DNA of 64,000 nucleotides from Streptomyces pactum (GCF_016031615.1 NZ_JACYXC010000001.1:5394001-5458000), one strand, 5' to 3'. Positions 43,903 to 53,524 are shown, counted from the first letter of the stretch. The notes: a model not told the origin generated them from the letters alone. Numbers and translations: made by a program.

Positions 43903-46370
43903 TGTCCCCGGCCCGGTCCCGGCGGGACTTCCTGGCCACCACCGGCGCGCTCGGTCTCGGCCTGTCCCTCGCCGGACCGGGCCGGCCCGCCGCGGCCGGG
44001 CAGCGGGGCGCGCCCGGCACGGAGCCGCCCGCCGGCCCGTACGCCGCGCTCCGCCGCCGCTGGCTGGAGATCACGCTCGGCACCGGTTTCGACCCGGCCG
44101 CCGAGCCCTACGCCGCCCGGCTGGCGCGCACCGGGCGGCAGGCCGCCGCCCACCGCGCCGGCCTGCGGCCCGCCCCCGGGTCGCTCTGGCCCGACCTGCC
44201 CTACGACCCGCCCGCCGGCATCACCGCCAGCTACCGGCGGCTGGAGACCATGGCCCGGGCGTGGGCCCAGCCGGGCACCGGGCTCACCGGCGACCCGGGC
44301 CTGGCCGCGGACGTCACCGCGGGCCTGGACCACCTGGACCGCACCGTCTACCACCCGGGCACCACCCGGTACGGCAACTGGTGGGAGTGGCAGATCGGCA
44401 GCCCCCGGCTGCTGCTGGACACCCTGGCGGTCCTCCACGACACCCTGCCCCCGGGCCTGCGGGAGCGGGCCCTGGCCGCCGTGGACCACTTCGTCCCGGA
44501 CGAGGTGCTGGGGGAGTACACCGGCGTCTCCACCGGCGCCAACCGGGTCGACCTGTGCCGGGTGGTGGCGCTGCGCGGCGTCCTCGGCGAGGCCCCGGCC
44601 AAGCTGACGCTCGCCCGCGACGCGCTCTCCCCGGTGTTCCCGTACGTCACCCGCGGCGACGGCCTGTACGCCGACGGCTCCTTCATCCAGCACACCCGGG
44701 TGCCCTACACCGGCACCTACGGCCAGGTGCTGCTGGACGGCCTCGGGCGGCTGTTCACCCTGCTGGCCGGCTCGCCCTGGGAGGTTACCGACCCGGGCCG
44801 GCACACCGTCCACGACGGCGTCGAACGGGCCTGGGCGCCGCTGCTGTACGACGGCCTGGTCATGGACAGCGTCTCCGGGCGGGCGGTCAGCCGCGGCGTG
44901 GTCCCGGACGACCCGGTCCGGTACGGCGACCACCAGCGCGGTCACCAGGTGATGGCGGCCATCACGCTCCTCGCCCTGGCCCTCGACGCCCCCGACGGGC
45001 CCGGTACGGCCGCCGGCGCCGTGCTGCGGGACCGCTGGCACGCGCTGGTGAAGGGGTGGATCGAACGCGACACCTGGCTGCCGGTGCTCACCGACCCCCA
45101 GTTCGACGTGGCCGACCTGGCGCGGCTGCACGCCGTCGCCGCGAGTCCGGTGCCGGCCGCGCCCGAACCGACCGGGCACCGGATCTTCGCCGCCATGGAC
45201 CGGGCCGTCCACCGCCGCCCCGGCTGGGCCGTCAACATCGCCATGGCCTCCGACCGGATCGCGTACTACGAGAACGGCAACGGCGAGAACCCACGGGGCT
45301 GGCACACCGGTGCCGGGATGCTCCACTGGTGGGGCGGGACCGATCCGCTGAGCCGGCACGGCCAGTACACCGACGCCTTCTGGCCCACCGCCGACCCCTA
45401 CCGGCTGCCCGGCATCACCGTCTCCGCCAAGCGGCTGGCCGACGACGAGGGCGGCGGCTGGGGCGAGCCCCGGCCGGACGCCCGCCGGGTCGGCGGCACC
45501 ACCGACGGCGAGTTCGCGGCGCTCGGCCAGGACCTGCGCGGGCTGGCCGGCACCCTCCGGGCGAAGAAGTCCTGGTTCTGCCTGGACGACGCGGTCGTCT
45601 GCCTGGCGGCGGGCATCACCGCGCGGGACGGCACGGCCGTGGAGACCGTGATCGACCACCGCAACCTCGGCGCGGAGCCGGCGGCCGGCCCGGACCCCGG
45701 CGGCCCCGGCGCGGTGACCGTGGACGGCGTGGCGCAGCCGGACGGCACCGGCTGGAGCGCCACCTTCCGGCGGGCCCACTGGGTCCACCTGCGCGGCCAC
45801 GGCGGGTACGTCCTGCCCGGTGGCGGCCGGCTGCACGCCCTGCGCGAGGCCCGCACCGGCGCCTGGCGGGACATCAACGACGGTGGCTCCCCGGAGCCGT
45901 TCACCCGCCGGTACCTCACCCTGCGGCACGACCACGGCACCGACCCGGTGAACGCCTCCTGCCTCCACCTGCTGATGCCCGGGGCGACGCCCGCGGCGGT
46001 CGCCGCCCGCGCCGCGGACCGGCACTGGCTGCGGGTGCTGGAGAACAGCGACCACCGGCAGGGGGTGCTCGTCGACCCGCTGGGCGTCACCGCGGTCAAC
46101 TTCTGGCGGCCCGGCACCGCCGGACCGCTCACCGCCACCGCCCCGGCGAGCGTCCTGGTCCGCCGCACCGGCACCACCGCCGTGCTCTGCGTCGCCGAAC
46201 CGGCGCGCACCGGCACCCCGCTGACCGTCGTCTGGCACCACCCGGTGCGCGCGGTCACCGCCCACGGTCCCGGCGTCGAGGTCCTGGCCACCGGCCGCGC
46301 GCTGCGGCTGCGGATCACACCGGGGACCGCGTGCGTCACCCACCGCTGTACGGTGACCCTGCCCGGCTGA
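43902..46370 (+). CDS. Polysaccharide lyase family 8 (hyaluronate/xanthan/chondroitin lyase type)
   Basis: 822 aa. Tat signal at the start (SRRDFLATTGALGLGLSLAG). The N-terminal alpha/alpha toroid carries the PL8 catalytic set: Asn in NWWEWQIG, Arg in STGANRVDLCR, and His and Tyr in SFIQHTRVPYTGTYG. Beta-sandwich domains follow (VNIAMASDRIAYYENGNGEN). It cleaves uronic-acid-containing polysaccharides by beta-elimination outside the cell. The exact substrate is not clear. Coupled to the preceding M15-like gene by a one-base overlap. Both appear to be insertions relative to the recalled S. coelicolor order. Confidence 0.93.
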   Translation: MSPARSRRDFLATTGALGLGLSLAGPGRPAAAGQRGAPGTEPPAGPYAALRRRWLEITLGTGFDPAAEPYAARLARTGRQAAAHRAGLRPAPGSLWPDLPYDPPAGITASYRRLETMARAWAQPGTGLTGDPGLAADVTAGLDHLDRTVYHPGTTRYGNWWEWQIGSPRLLLDTLAVLHDTLPPGLRERALAAVDHFVPDEVLGEYTGVSTGANRVDLCRVVALRGVLGEAPAKLTLARDALSPVFPYVTRGDGLYADGSFIQHTRVPYTGTYGQVLLDGLGRLFTLLAGSPWEVTDPGRHTVHDGVERAWAPLLYDGLVMDSVSGRAVSRGVVPDDPVRYGDHQRGHQVMAAITLLALALDAPDGPGTAAGAVLRDRWHALVKGWIERDTWLPVLTDPQFDVADLARLHAVAASPVPAAPEPTGHRIFAAMDRAVHRRPGWAVNIAMASDRIAYYENGNGENPRGWHTGAGMLHWWGGTDPLSRHGQYTDAFWPTADPYRLPGITVSAKRLADDEGGGWGEPRPDARRVGGTTDGEFAALGQDLRGLAGTLRAKKSWFCLDDAVVCLAAGITARDGTAVETVIDHRNLGAEPAAGPDPGGPGAVTVDGVAQPDGTGWSATFRRAHWVHLRGHGGYVLPGGGRLHALREARTGAWRDINDGGSPEPFTRRYLTLRHDHGTDPVNASCLHLLMPGATPAAVAARAADRHWLRVLENSDHRQGVLVDPLGVTAVNFWRPGTAGPLTATAPASVLVRRTGTTAVLCVAEPARTGTPLTVVWHHPVRAVTAHGPGVEVLATGRALRLRITPGTACVTHRCTVTLPG

Positions 46371-46639
46371 GACCGGTCCGGTGCTGCCGTCGCCGGCCCG
46401 CGCCCGCCCCGTACGCGCCGCCCCGTACGCGCCGGCCGCCGGGCGACGCACCGCGCCCGGCGCCGCACGGCACCTCCCGGGGCCGGCCGGCCCGGGACCC
46501 ACCGCGCAGCCCGGTGCCGGGACCGGCCCACGGGCCGCCGGAGGGCACGCCGGCCCGCCCACCGGGGCCGGCCCGCCCGCCCGCCGTCCGCCGCCCGTGT
46601 GCGCCCGTACGGGTGGTGAAGGCCGGTGAACCGGCAGAT
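46371..46639. other. Intergenic, no gene seen
   Basis: GC-rich, with CGCCCCGTACGCGCC repeated at about 46405-46435. No protein is supported. Confidence 0.5.
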
Positions 46640-46770
46640 GGCCCGGCAGGGTTTGTGGGGTGCCGACAGAGCGGACTGGCCTTTGGTACAACAGCCGACG
46701 GCAAACCCACAGAGCAGTTCTGTTCTGCCTGCCCACCAAAACGCGTGTGACGTTGTATGAAACCGACATG
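46640..46770 (+). promoter_or_regulatory. Lower-GC structured region before accB
   Basis: GGGTTTG (about 46645) and CAAACCC (about 46702) are complementary, as are TTTGGT (46682-46687) and ACCAAA (46735-46740). GCAGTTCTGTTCTGC is a short palindrome-like site. The region is clearly less GC-rich than its surroundings and ends 35 bp before accB. It could be a promoter with an operator, or a folded 5' leader. Confidence 0.45.
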
Positions 46771-46804
46771 CGTCTCCCGGGCCCCGGGCACGTACCGTCG
46801 TTCC

Positions 46805-48388
46805 ATGACCAATCTCGAAGGTGCGCCCGAAGAGGCGAGTGACGTCCGCGGGCGCGTCGCCGAGCTGCACGCCATCCGCGAGCAGGTACGGCGCGGTCCG
46901 AGCGAGCGGGCGACCGAGGCCCAGAAGGCCAAGGGCAAGCTGACCGCCCGGGAGCGGATCGATCTGCTGCTGGACGAGGGTTCCTTCAACGAGGTGGAGC
47001 CGCTGCGGCGGCACCGGGCCACCGGGTTCGGGCTGGAGGCCAAACGGCCCTACACCGACGGTGTGATCACCGGCTGGGGAACGGTGCACGGCCGCACCGT
47101 CTTCGTCTACGCCCACGACTTCCGGATCTTCGGCGGCGCGCTGGGCGAGGCCCACGCCACCAAGATCCACAAGATCATGGACATGGCCATCTCGGCGGGC
47201 GCGCCCCTGGTGTCGCTCAACGACGGTGCCGGTGCCCGCATCCAGGAGGGCGTCTCCGCGCTCGCCGGCTACGGCGGCATCTTCCAGCGGAACACCAAGG
47301 CGTCCGGCGTCATCCCGCAGATAAGCGTGATGCTCGGGCCGTGCGCCGGCGGCGCCGCCTACTCCCCGGCCCTCACCGACTTCGTCTTCATGGTCCGCGA
47401 GACCTCGCAGATGTTCATCACCGGCCCGGACGTGGTCCAGGCCGTGACGGGTGAGAAGGTCACCCAGAACGGGCTGGGCGGCGCGGACGTGCACGCCGAG
47501 ACCTCCGGGGTGTGCCACTTCGCGTACGACGACGAGGAGTCGTGCCTGGAGGAGGTGCGCTACCTGCTGTCGCTGCTGCCGCAGAACAACCGGGAGAACC
47601 CCCCGGTGGCGGAGTCCGAGGACCCGGTGGACCGCAGGGGCGAGGCGCTGCTGGACCTGGTCCCGGCCGACGGCAACCGCCCCTACGACATGCGCAAGGT
47701 CATCGAGGAGATCGTCGACGACGGCGAGTACCTGGAGGTCCACGAGCGCTGGGCGACCAACATCATCTGCGCCCTCACCCGGCTCGACGGCCAGGTGGTC
47801 GGCATCATCGCCAACCAGCCGCAGTCGCTCGCCGGGGTGCTGGACATCGAGGCGTCGGAGAAGTCCGCGCGCTTCATCCAGATGTGCGACGCCTTCAACA
47901 TCCCGCTGGTGACCCTGCTCGACGTGCCCGGCTTCCTGCCCGGCGTGGACCAGGAGCACGGCGGCATCATCCGGCACGGCGCCAAGATGCTCTACGCGTA
48001 CTGCAACGCCACCGTGCCGCGGATCTCGGTGATCCTGCGCAAGGCGTACGGCGGGGCGTACATCGTCATGGACTCCCAGTCCATCGGCGCCGACCTCACC
48101 TACGCCTGGCCCACCAACGAGATCGCGGTGATGGGCGCGGAGGGCGCGGCCAACGTCATCTTCCGCCGCCAGATCGCCGGCGCGGACGACCCCGAGGCGA
48201 TGCGCGCCCGCATGGTCAAGGAGTACAAGTCCGAGCTGATGCACCCGTACTACGCGGCGGAGCGCGGGCTGGTGGACGACGTCATCGACCCGGCCGACAC
48301 CCGTGCGGTGCTCATCCGGTCGCTGGCGATGCTCCGCACCAAGCACGCCGACCTGCCCTCGCGCAAGCACGGGAACCCGCCGCAGTAA
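46805..48388 (+). CDS. accB: Acyl-CoA carboxylase beta (carboxyltransferase) subunit
   Basis: 527 aa. Transfers CO2 from biotin to acetyl-CoA or related acyl-CoA, giving malonyl-CoA for fatty acids and polyketides. The two crotonase-like halves are complete: oxyanion segments VMLGPCAGGAAYSPALTDF and VILRKAYGGAYIVMDSQSIG, with LNDGAGARIQEGVSAL. The S. coelicolor orthologue is AccB by recalled synteny; an AccA (biotin) subunit encoded elsewhere is needed. ATG 46805 gives MTNLEGAPEEASDVRGR. accE follows after 124 bp. Confidence 0.95.
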   Translation: MTNLEGAPEEASDVRGRVAELHAIREQVRRGPSERATEAQKAKGKLTARERIDLLLDEGSFNEVEPLRRHRATGFGLEAKRPYTDGVITGWGTVHGRTVFVYAHDFRIFGGALGEAHATKIHKIMDMAISAGAPLVSLNDGAGARIQEGVSALAGYGGIFQRNTKASGVIPQISVMLGPCAGGAAYSPALTDFVFMVRETSQMFITGPDVVQAVTGEKVTQNGLGGADVHAETSGVCHFAYDDEESCLEEVRYLLSLLPQNNRENPPVAESEDPVDRRGEALLDLVPADGNRPYDMRKVIEEIVDDGEYLEVHERWATNIICALTRLDGQVVGIIANQPQSLAGVLDIEASEKSARFIQMCDAFNIPLVTLLDVPGFLPGVDQEHGGIIRHGAKMLYAYCNATVPRISVILRKAYGGAYIVMDSQSIGADLTYAWPTNEIAVMGAEGAANVIFRRQIAGADDPEAMRARMVKEYKSELMHPYYAAERGLVDDVIDPADTRAVLIRSLAMLRTKHADLPSRKHGNPPQ

Positions 48389-48512
48389 CGCGGCGGGCCG
48401 CGAGCCACGACGTCCGGGGCCGCACCGGGCGCCCGGCGCCGCACGGCGGAAGCCGTACCGGCGCCGGCGCCCCGCGGCCGTACCGACCCATCCGATGGAG
48501 ACGAGAACCACC

Positions 48513-48743
48513 GTGAGCACATCCGTTGATCCCGCCGCCACGGCCGCCACGCTGGTCCGGGTGGAGAAGGGCCACGCCGGTCCCGAGGAACTGGCCGCGG
48601 TCACCGCGGTCCTCCTGGCCCGGGCCGCCGCCGGTGCCGCACACCGCACCGGCGCCACCGTCCGGCCGCGCCGCAGCACCGCCGGCTGGAGCCGGCCCGA
48701 GCGCCGGCCCGGCTTCCGCGCCCCGCACAGCTGGCAGATCTGA
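48513..48743 (+). CDS. accE: Acyl-CoA carboxylase epsilon subunit
   Basis: 76 aa. Core: LVRVEKGHAGPEELAAVTAV, then LLARAAAGA, and the Trp-rich tail GWSRPERRPGFRAPHSWQI. These small subunits bind the carboxyltransferase and stimulate the holoenzyme. GTG 48513 fits the family; ATG 48495 (METRTTVSTS) is an alternative. Divergent between species, but position after accB and the tail make the call firm. Confidence 0.88.
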   Translation: MSTSVDPAATAATLVRVEKGHAGPEELAAVTAVLLARAAAGAAHRTGATVRPRRSTAGWSRPERRPGFRAPHSWQI

Positions 48744-48771
48744 TCCCCGCCGCGCCACGCGCGCCGCACAA

Positions 48772-48816
48772 CGCACCGGGTCCCCGTCCTCCCACAGGAG
48801 GCGGGGACCCGGTGCG
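48772..48816. terminator. Bidirectional terminator between accE and the first conservon
   Basis: CGCACCGGGTCCCCG pairs perfectly with CGGGGACCCGGTGCG, and the apex is extended by CCTCC/GGAGG. It serves the convergent genes on both sides. Confidence 0.85.
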
Positions 48817-48862
48817 TCGCGCGCCGGCCCGGCCGCGGATCCCCGCGGCCGGGCGGACCGGC

Positions 48863-49441
48863 TCAGCGCAGCCGCGCCATCAGGGCGTGTTCGACGAGGG
48901 TGATGAGCGCGCTCTTGGCCTCGCTGCGGTGGCGCGCGTCGGTGGTGATGATGGGGGCGTCCGGGCCGATCTGGAGGGCTTCGCGGACCTCTTCGGGGGT
49001 GTACGGCTGGTGGCCGTCGAAGCCGTTGAGGGCGATGACGAACGGCAGGCCGCTGTTCTCGAAGTAGTCCACGGCGGGGAAGCAGTCGGCCAGCCGGCGG
49101 GTGTCGACCAGCACCACGGCGCCGATCGCGCCGCGTACCAGGTCGTCCCACATGAACCAGAAGCGGTCCTGGCCCGGGGTGCCGAACAGGTACAGGATCA
49201 GGTCCTGGTCGAGCGTGATGCGGCCGAAGTCCATCGCCACGGTCGTGGTGGTCTTGTCGGGCGCGTGCGTCAGGTCGTCGATCCCCGCCGAGGCCGAGGT
49301 CATCACGGCTTCCGTGCGCAGCGGGTTGATCTCCGAGACCGCGCCGACGAACGTGGTCTTGCCCACGCCGAAGCCGCCCGCCACCACGATCTTCGCGGAG
49401 GTGGTGGAGCGAGCTGCATCGCTAGAGCTTGCGAAGTCCAC
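48863..49441 (-). CDS. cvnD: Conservon Ras-like GTPase (CvnD), first cluster
   Basis: 192 aa. P-loop GGFGVGKTTFVGAV, switch region TVAMDFGRITL, G3 FGTPGQDRFWFMWDD, G4-like ALNGFDG. Small GTPase that ends the conservon complex (sensor kinase-like, Roadblock, DUF742, GTPase). Overlaps the cvnC end by 20 bp. 48959-49201 is identical, base for base, to the second cluster's cvnD (53953-54195). By recalled synteny this cluster would be cvn2 of S. coelicolor. Confidence 0.93.
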   Translation of the reverse strand: MDFASSSDAARSTTSAKIVVAGGFGVGKTTFVGAVSEINPLRTEAVMTSASAGIDDLTHAPDKTTTTVAMDFGRITLDQDLILYLFGTPGQDRFWFMWDDLVRGAIGAVVLVDTRRLADCFPAVDYFENSGLPFVIALNGFDGHQPYTPEEVREALQIGPDAPIITTDARHRSEAKSALITLVEHALMARLR

Positions 49442-49992
49442 TGAGCACCCTTTCGAGCAATGTCACGTCAGGCTGTCCACCGGCGGACTCGTCGCCGCCG
49501 GGCTGATGGATGGCGACGAAGCCGGCCTCCGCCAAGTCGGCGACGAGGATGCGGGCAACGCCGAGGGGTATGGCGAGCAGTGCGGAGATCTCGGCCACCG
49601 ACTTGATCTCCCGGCACAGCTGGCAGATCCGCTGGTGCTCGGGCAACTGGCCCTGCAGCTGGGACGGATCGGCCGTGGTGCTGACCAGCGCCTCGATGGC
49701 GAGCTGGTAGCGGGGCCTGGTGCGGCCCCCGGTCATGGCGTACGGGCGCACCAGCGGATGGTGCCCGGCGGCCGGGGACGGGTCCGCCGCCGGCGGATCG
49801 GTGTCCACGGGCCGGACCGGCTCCACGTACGGCTGGTGGCCACCGCCCCGGCCCGGCCCCCGGCTGCGCGGGGGCGGCGGGCCGGCGGTGGCTGGGGGAG
49901 GAGGGGAAGTTGAACCGGCGCAGCGGGGGGTTGTGCGGTGGCTGGTACCCCTGATCGGGCTGGTACGGGTATCCGCCGGGCGTCGTCTCCAC
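49422..49992 (-). CDS. cvnC: Conservon DUF742 protein (CvnC), first cluster, apparent frameshift
   Basis: The C-terminal DUF742 winged-helix domain (LVRPYAMTGGRTRPRYQLAI to VTLLERVLSGLRKL) is intact. The natural start is GTG 49992 with GGAGGA about 6 nt upstream, giving VETTPGGYPYQPDQGYQPP and RRFNFPSSPS as in other CvnC. That frame and the domain frame differ. One extra base in the GGGG/CCCC runs around 49843-49865 accounts for it; removing it gives QPGAGPGGGHQPYVEPV. Either a homopolymer error or a real mutation. If real, only internal starts would give a shorter protein. Corrected length about 189 aa. Confidence 0.85.
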
Positions 49993-50073
49993 GGGTCCTC
50001 CTCCAACTCGCCGGTTTTGCGGTCGCGCCACCGCACCCTATGGCGCGGTGGCGCTGAACGCACTGTCTCTTGG

Positions 50074-50496
50074 TCAGTTGAGAAGGCTGCCTTGCAGTTC
50101 TGCCCGCAGGTCGGGGGTGAGGACGTTGCCCGCGCGGTCCACGAGCAGTGCCATCTCGTAGCCGACCAGGCCGATGTCGCACTCCGGGTGGGCCAGGACG
50201 GCCAGCGAGGACCCGTCGGAGATGGACATGATGAAGAGGAAGCCGCGCTCCATCTCCACCACGGTCTGGTTGACCGAGCCGCCCTCGAAGATGCGGGAGG
50301 CCCCGGCGGTCAGCGAGGTCAGACCGGAGGCGACGGCCGCCAGCTGGTCCGCGCGGTCGCGGGGGAAACCTTCGGACATCGCGAGGAGGAGTCCGTCGGC
50401 GGAGACCACCACCGTGTGCGACACCCCGGGGGTGTTGTCCACGAAATTGGTGATCAACCAGTTCAGGTTCTGCGCCGCCTGGCTCATCGGGCTCAC
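50074..50496 (-). CDS. cvnB: Conservon Roadblock/LC7 protein (CvnB), first cluster
   Basis: 140 aa from GTG 50496 (AGGAG 7 nt upstream); the family core begins at MSQAAQNLNWLITNFVDNTP. Roadblock/LC7 proteins dimerise and control the GTPase cycle of the partner. It begins directly after the cvnA stop. The protein from MSQ onward is identical to the second cluster's CvnB, and 50150-50388 matches 55015-55253 exactly at DNA level. Confidence 0.93.
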   Translation of the reverse strand: MSPMSQAAQNLNWLITNFVDNTPGVSHTVVVSADGLLLAMSEGFPRDRADQLAAVASGLTSLTAGASRIFEGGSVNQTVVEMERGFLFIMSISDGSSLAVLAHPECDIGLVGYEMALLVDRAGNVLTPDLRAELQGSLLN

Positions 50497-50497
50497 A

Positions 50498-53400
50498 CTA
50501 ACGCTCCTGATCGTAGGTGCTGCCGGGGCCGTAGCCCTGTTGGTCATGCTGGTCTTGCGAGGTGCTGCCGTCGGTACCCGCGGTACGGGCCTGCTGGACA
50601 CCGCGCCGCAGGTTGCTCAGCCGCCCGCGCACGTCCTCCGGAGCCCGGGAGACCTGCGGACCGCCCGAGGACGACTGGGCCGCCGAACCCTCGATGAGGT
50701 TGGCCTTGGGAACCCGGCGGGGCAGCCCCGAGGAGGTGACCCCGCCCGCCTTCGGCTCCCGCAGCCGCTCGGCGCGCTGCCAGCGCTCGTCGTTCGGAGA
50801 CGCCCACCGGGCGTTCTCCTCCGACGTGTCCCGGCCGGCCGCCGGCTCCTGCCGCTCCGGCGCCGCGGGCCGCTGCCCGGGCGTCCGCCCCGGGCCGAAG
50901 CCCGGCGCGTCCGCCGCACCGTCCCCGGGCTCCGGCCACTGCCCGGAACGCCGCGGCAGACCCGCGTCGGTCACCGGTGCGCCGTCGCTCGGGGAAGATC
51001 CCGGATGGGTGAACTCTACGCGCTCCGCCGGGACTTCGGGAATGCTGGGCATGGGTTCCGGTTGCGCACCGTACGAGGTGTCGTACGGAGTCTGATACGA
51101 ACCGGTATCTGCCCATCCGGCCTGTGCCGCGGGGGAGTTGTAGTCGAAGTACGACTGTTGTGGATCTTCCGCCCGATCCGGGTATCCCGGTTCCGGATAG
51201 TCCGGCCCCGGGTAGCCCGCCGGGTCCGGCGCGGCCGGGCCGCCCTCCGGGGAGGAGGACGGGACCACCGGGTGGGCGCCGGGCGCCCCGGCCGCCTGCC
51301 CGGCGGCGTAGGAGGCGTCGTCGAACCCCAGCTCCGCGGCGGTCCGCACCGCCGGCGTCTGCTGGGTGGCGTACGGCTGCTCCGGCACGATCCGGGAGAC
51401 CGTGAAGTCGTCCTCCGCCAGCTCCTCGCCACCGCCACCGTGGGTGATGGCGTCCGGCAGCATCACCAGCGAGGTGGTGCCCGCCTGCTCGCCCGAGGGG
51501 CGCAGCTGGACCCGGATGCCGTGCCGGTCGGCGAGGCGGCCGACCACGAACAGGCCCATCCGCTGGGAGATCGCCGCGTCCACCGTCGGCGGGTTCGCCA
51601 GCTTGTGGTTGATGTCGGCGAAGTCCTCCGCGGTCAGGCCGATGCCCTGGTCGTGGATCTCGATCATGACGCGGCCGTCCGGCAGCCGCGTCGCGGCCAC
51701 CTCCACCTTGGTGTTCGGCGAGGAGAACGCGGTGGCGTTCTCCAGCAGCTCCGCCAGCAGGTGGACCAGGTCGGTGACGGCCCGGCCGTGGATCTCGCTC
51801 TCCGGCACCCCGGTGATCTCGATCCGCCCGTAGTCCTCCACCTCCGAGGAGGCGGCGCGCAGCACGTCCACCAGCGGCACCGGCTGGGTCCAGCGGCGGC
51901 CCGGCTCCTCGCCCGCGAGGATCAGGAGGTTCTCGCCGTTGCGGCGCATACGGGTGGCCAGGTGGTCCAGCTTGAACAGGTTCGCCAGCTGGTCCGGGTC
52001 GGCCTCGTTGTTCTCCAGGCCGGTGATCAGCTCCAGCTGGCGCTCGATGAGCCCCTGGTTGCGGCTGGAGAGGTTGGTGAAGATCGCGTTGACGTTGCCG
52101 CGCAGCAGTGCCTGCTCGGCGGCGAGCCGGATCGCCTCCCGGTGCACCTGGTCGAAGGCGCGGGCCACCTCGCCGATCTCGTCGCGGGTGGCGATCGGGA
52201 TGGGCTCCACCCGGGTGTCCACCCGGCCGGGGTCGGTGCGCGACAGCTGATCGACCAGCGAGGGCAGCCGCTCCTCGGCCACCTCGGCGGCGGCCTTCCG
52301 CAGCTGCCGCATGCTGCGGCTCATGGCGCGGGCCATCATGCCCGCGATGACGAACGCGGCGAGCAGCGCGACCAGCACGATCGCGGAGGTGACGATGGCG
52401 TCGCGCCTGGCGTCCGAGGAGATCTGCGCGGCCTCGTCCACCGCCTTGTCGGCCAGGTACTCCTCCACCTCGCGGTAGGCGTCGAACTTGGCGGTGGCCG
52501 TCTCGAACCAGGTCTCCGGGGTGATGCCCTGCTCCTTGAGGGCGGACGCCTTCGCCTCGGTGTCCGCGATGGTGCGCACCATCCGCTCCATCGACGGCGG
52601 GGTGACGAACCGTTCCTTCCCGGCCGCCTCGGCCTCCTGCCGCTGCCGCTCGATCCGCTCCTTGAGCTCCTTGTCCGTGGTGGCGAGGGTCTCCTCCAGC
52701 CGCGCGACGTCGGCCTCCATACCGCCGGAGGAGAACTCGTCGAGCGCGATCTTCTCCAGGTAGGCGTACGAGGCGAGGGCGGTCAGCTGGGCCCGGCGGT
52801 CCTCCGCGGACGGCCCGGGCTTCACCAGCAGCTGGACACCGAGCGAGCGCTGAAGCGATTCAGCGGCCTGGGCCAGCGAGATCGCGTAGACGGTCCGCCC
52901 GTAGGAGGTGATGTTGCCGGTGCCCAGGCCCAGCTCGTTGGCGAACTCCATCAGCGGGTGCTGGACCTGGACGTAACCCTCCTGGGTCTGGATGCCGCCC
53001 AGCTCCGGGGTGTACGCGTTGCGGCGCAGCCCCTCCAGCTTCGGCTCGACCGCCTCGAACGCCTTCAGCCGGCGCTTGAGGCTGGCGGTGTCCGGCATGT
53101 CGGCGACCTGGCGGTGGAACTCCGCGGCCGCCGTGTCGGTCGCCGCGCGGGCCTGCTCCACCGCGCTGTCGTCGCCCCCGGCCAGCAGCGGCTCGGCGCT
53201 CAGGTCCCGCTCGTTCATCAGCGCGTGGCTGTAGCCGGCCGCGGCCCGCACCAGGCGGGCGGTGCGCTCGGCGTCCTGCGCCTGGCTCCAGGTCGATATG
53301 GACGACTCCACCTGGAGACCGCCGAAGACCAGGGCCACCAGGACCGGGATGAGCAGAATGGCGTTCAGACGGGTGGGTACCCGCCAGTTGGCGGGGGACA

Positions 53401-53524
53401 GACGTCCCGCCTTGTCGATGGGGGCGGGGTTCTCCGGCACCTCGGCGGGCGATGCCGCGGTGCGCGGCGGCGGGGTGAAGTTCCCCCTCGCCTGCTGTGC
53501 GGAGTCGGGCTTGCTTCGCCTCAC
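50498..53524 (-). CDS. cvnA: Conservon sensor histidine kinase-like protein (CvnA), first cluster
   Basis: 1008 aa. TM1 at residues 53-71 (LNAILLIPVLVALVFGGLQ), an extracellular nitrate/nitrite-sensor-like helical domain of about 280 residues, TM2 (AIVTSAIVLVALLAAFVIAG), HAMP, a kinase core with FKLDHLATRMRRNGE, and an HATPase domain (LLAELLENATAFSSP, IHDQGIGL, MGLFVVGRLADRHG). The C-terminal 300 residues are Pro/Gly/Tyr-rich and disordered. GTG 53524 is preceded by AGAGGTTG, the same ribosome context as the second cvnA. First gene of the operon. Confidence 0.93.
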   Translation of the reverse strand: MRRSKPDSAQQARGNFTPPPRTAASPAEVPENPAPIDKAGRLSPANWRVPTRLNAILLIPVLVALVFGGLQVESSISTWSQAQDAERTARLVRAAAGYSHALMNERDLSAEPLLAGGDDSAVEQARAATDTAAAEFHRQVADMPDTASLKRRLKAFEAVEPKLEGLRRNAYTPELGGIQTQEGYVQVQHPLMEFANELGLGTGNITSYGRTVYAISLAQAAESLQRSLGVQLLVKPGPSAEDRRAQLTALASYAYLEKIALDEFSSGGMEADVARLEETLATTDKELKERIERQRQEAEAAGKERFVTPPSMERMVRTIADTEAKASALKEQGITPETWFETATAKFDAYREVEEYLADKAVDEAAQISSDARRDAIVTSAIVLVALLAAFVIAGMMARAMSRSMRQLRKAAAEVAEERLPSLVDQLSRTDPGRVDTRVEPIPIATRDEIGEVARAFDQVHREAIRLAAEQALLRGNVNAIFTNLSSRNQGLIERQLELITGLENNEADPDQLANLFKLDHLATRMRRNGENLLILAGEEPGRRWTQPVPLVDVLRAASSEVEDYGRIEITGVPESEIHGRAVTDLVHLLAELLENATAFSSPNTKVEVAATRLPDGRVMIEIHDQGIGLTAEDFADINHKLANPPTVDAAISQRMGLFVVGRLADRHGIRVQLRPSGEQAGTTSLVMLPDAITHGGGGEELAEDDFTVSRIVPEQPYATQQTPAVRTAAELGFDDASYAAGQAAGAPGAHPVVPSSSPEGGPAAPDPAGYPGPDYPEPGYPDRAEDPQQSYFDYNSPAAQAGWADTGSYQTPYDTSYGAQPEPMPSIPEVPAERVEFTHPGSSPSDGAPVTDAGLPRRSGQWPEPGDGAADAPGFGPGRTPGQRPAAPERQEPAAGRDTSEENARWASPNDERWQRAERLREPKAGGVTSSGLPRRVPKANLIEGSAAQSSSGGPQVSRAPEDVRGRLSNLRRGVQQARTAGTDGSTSQDQHDQQGYGPGSTYDQER

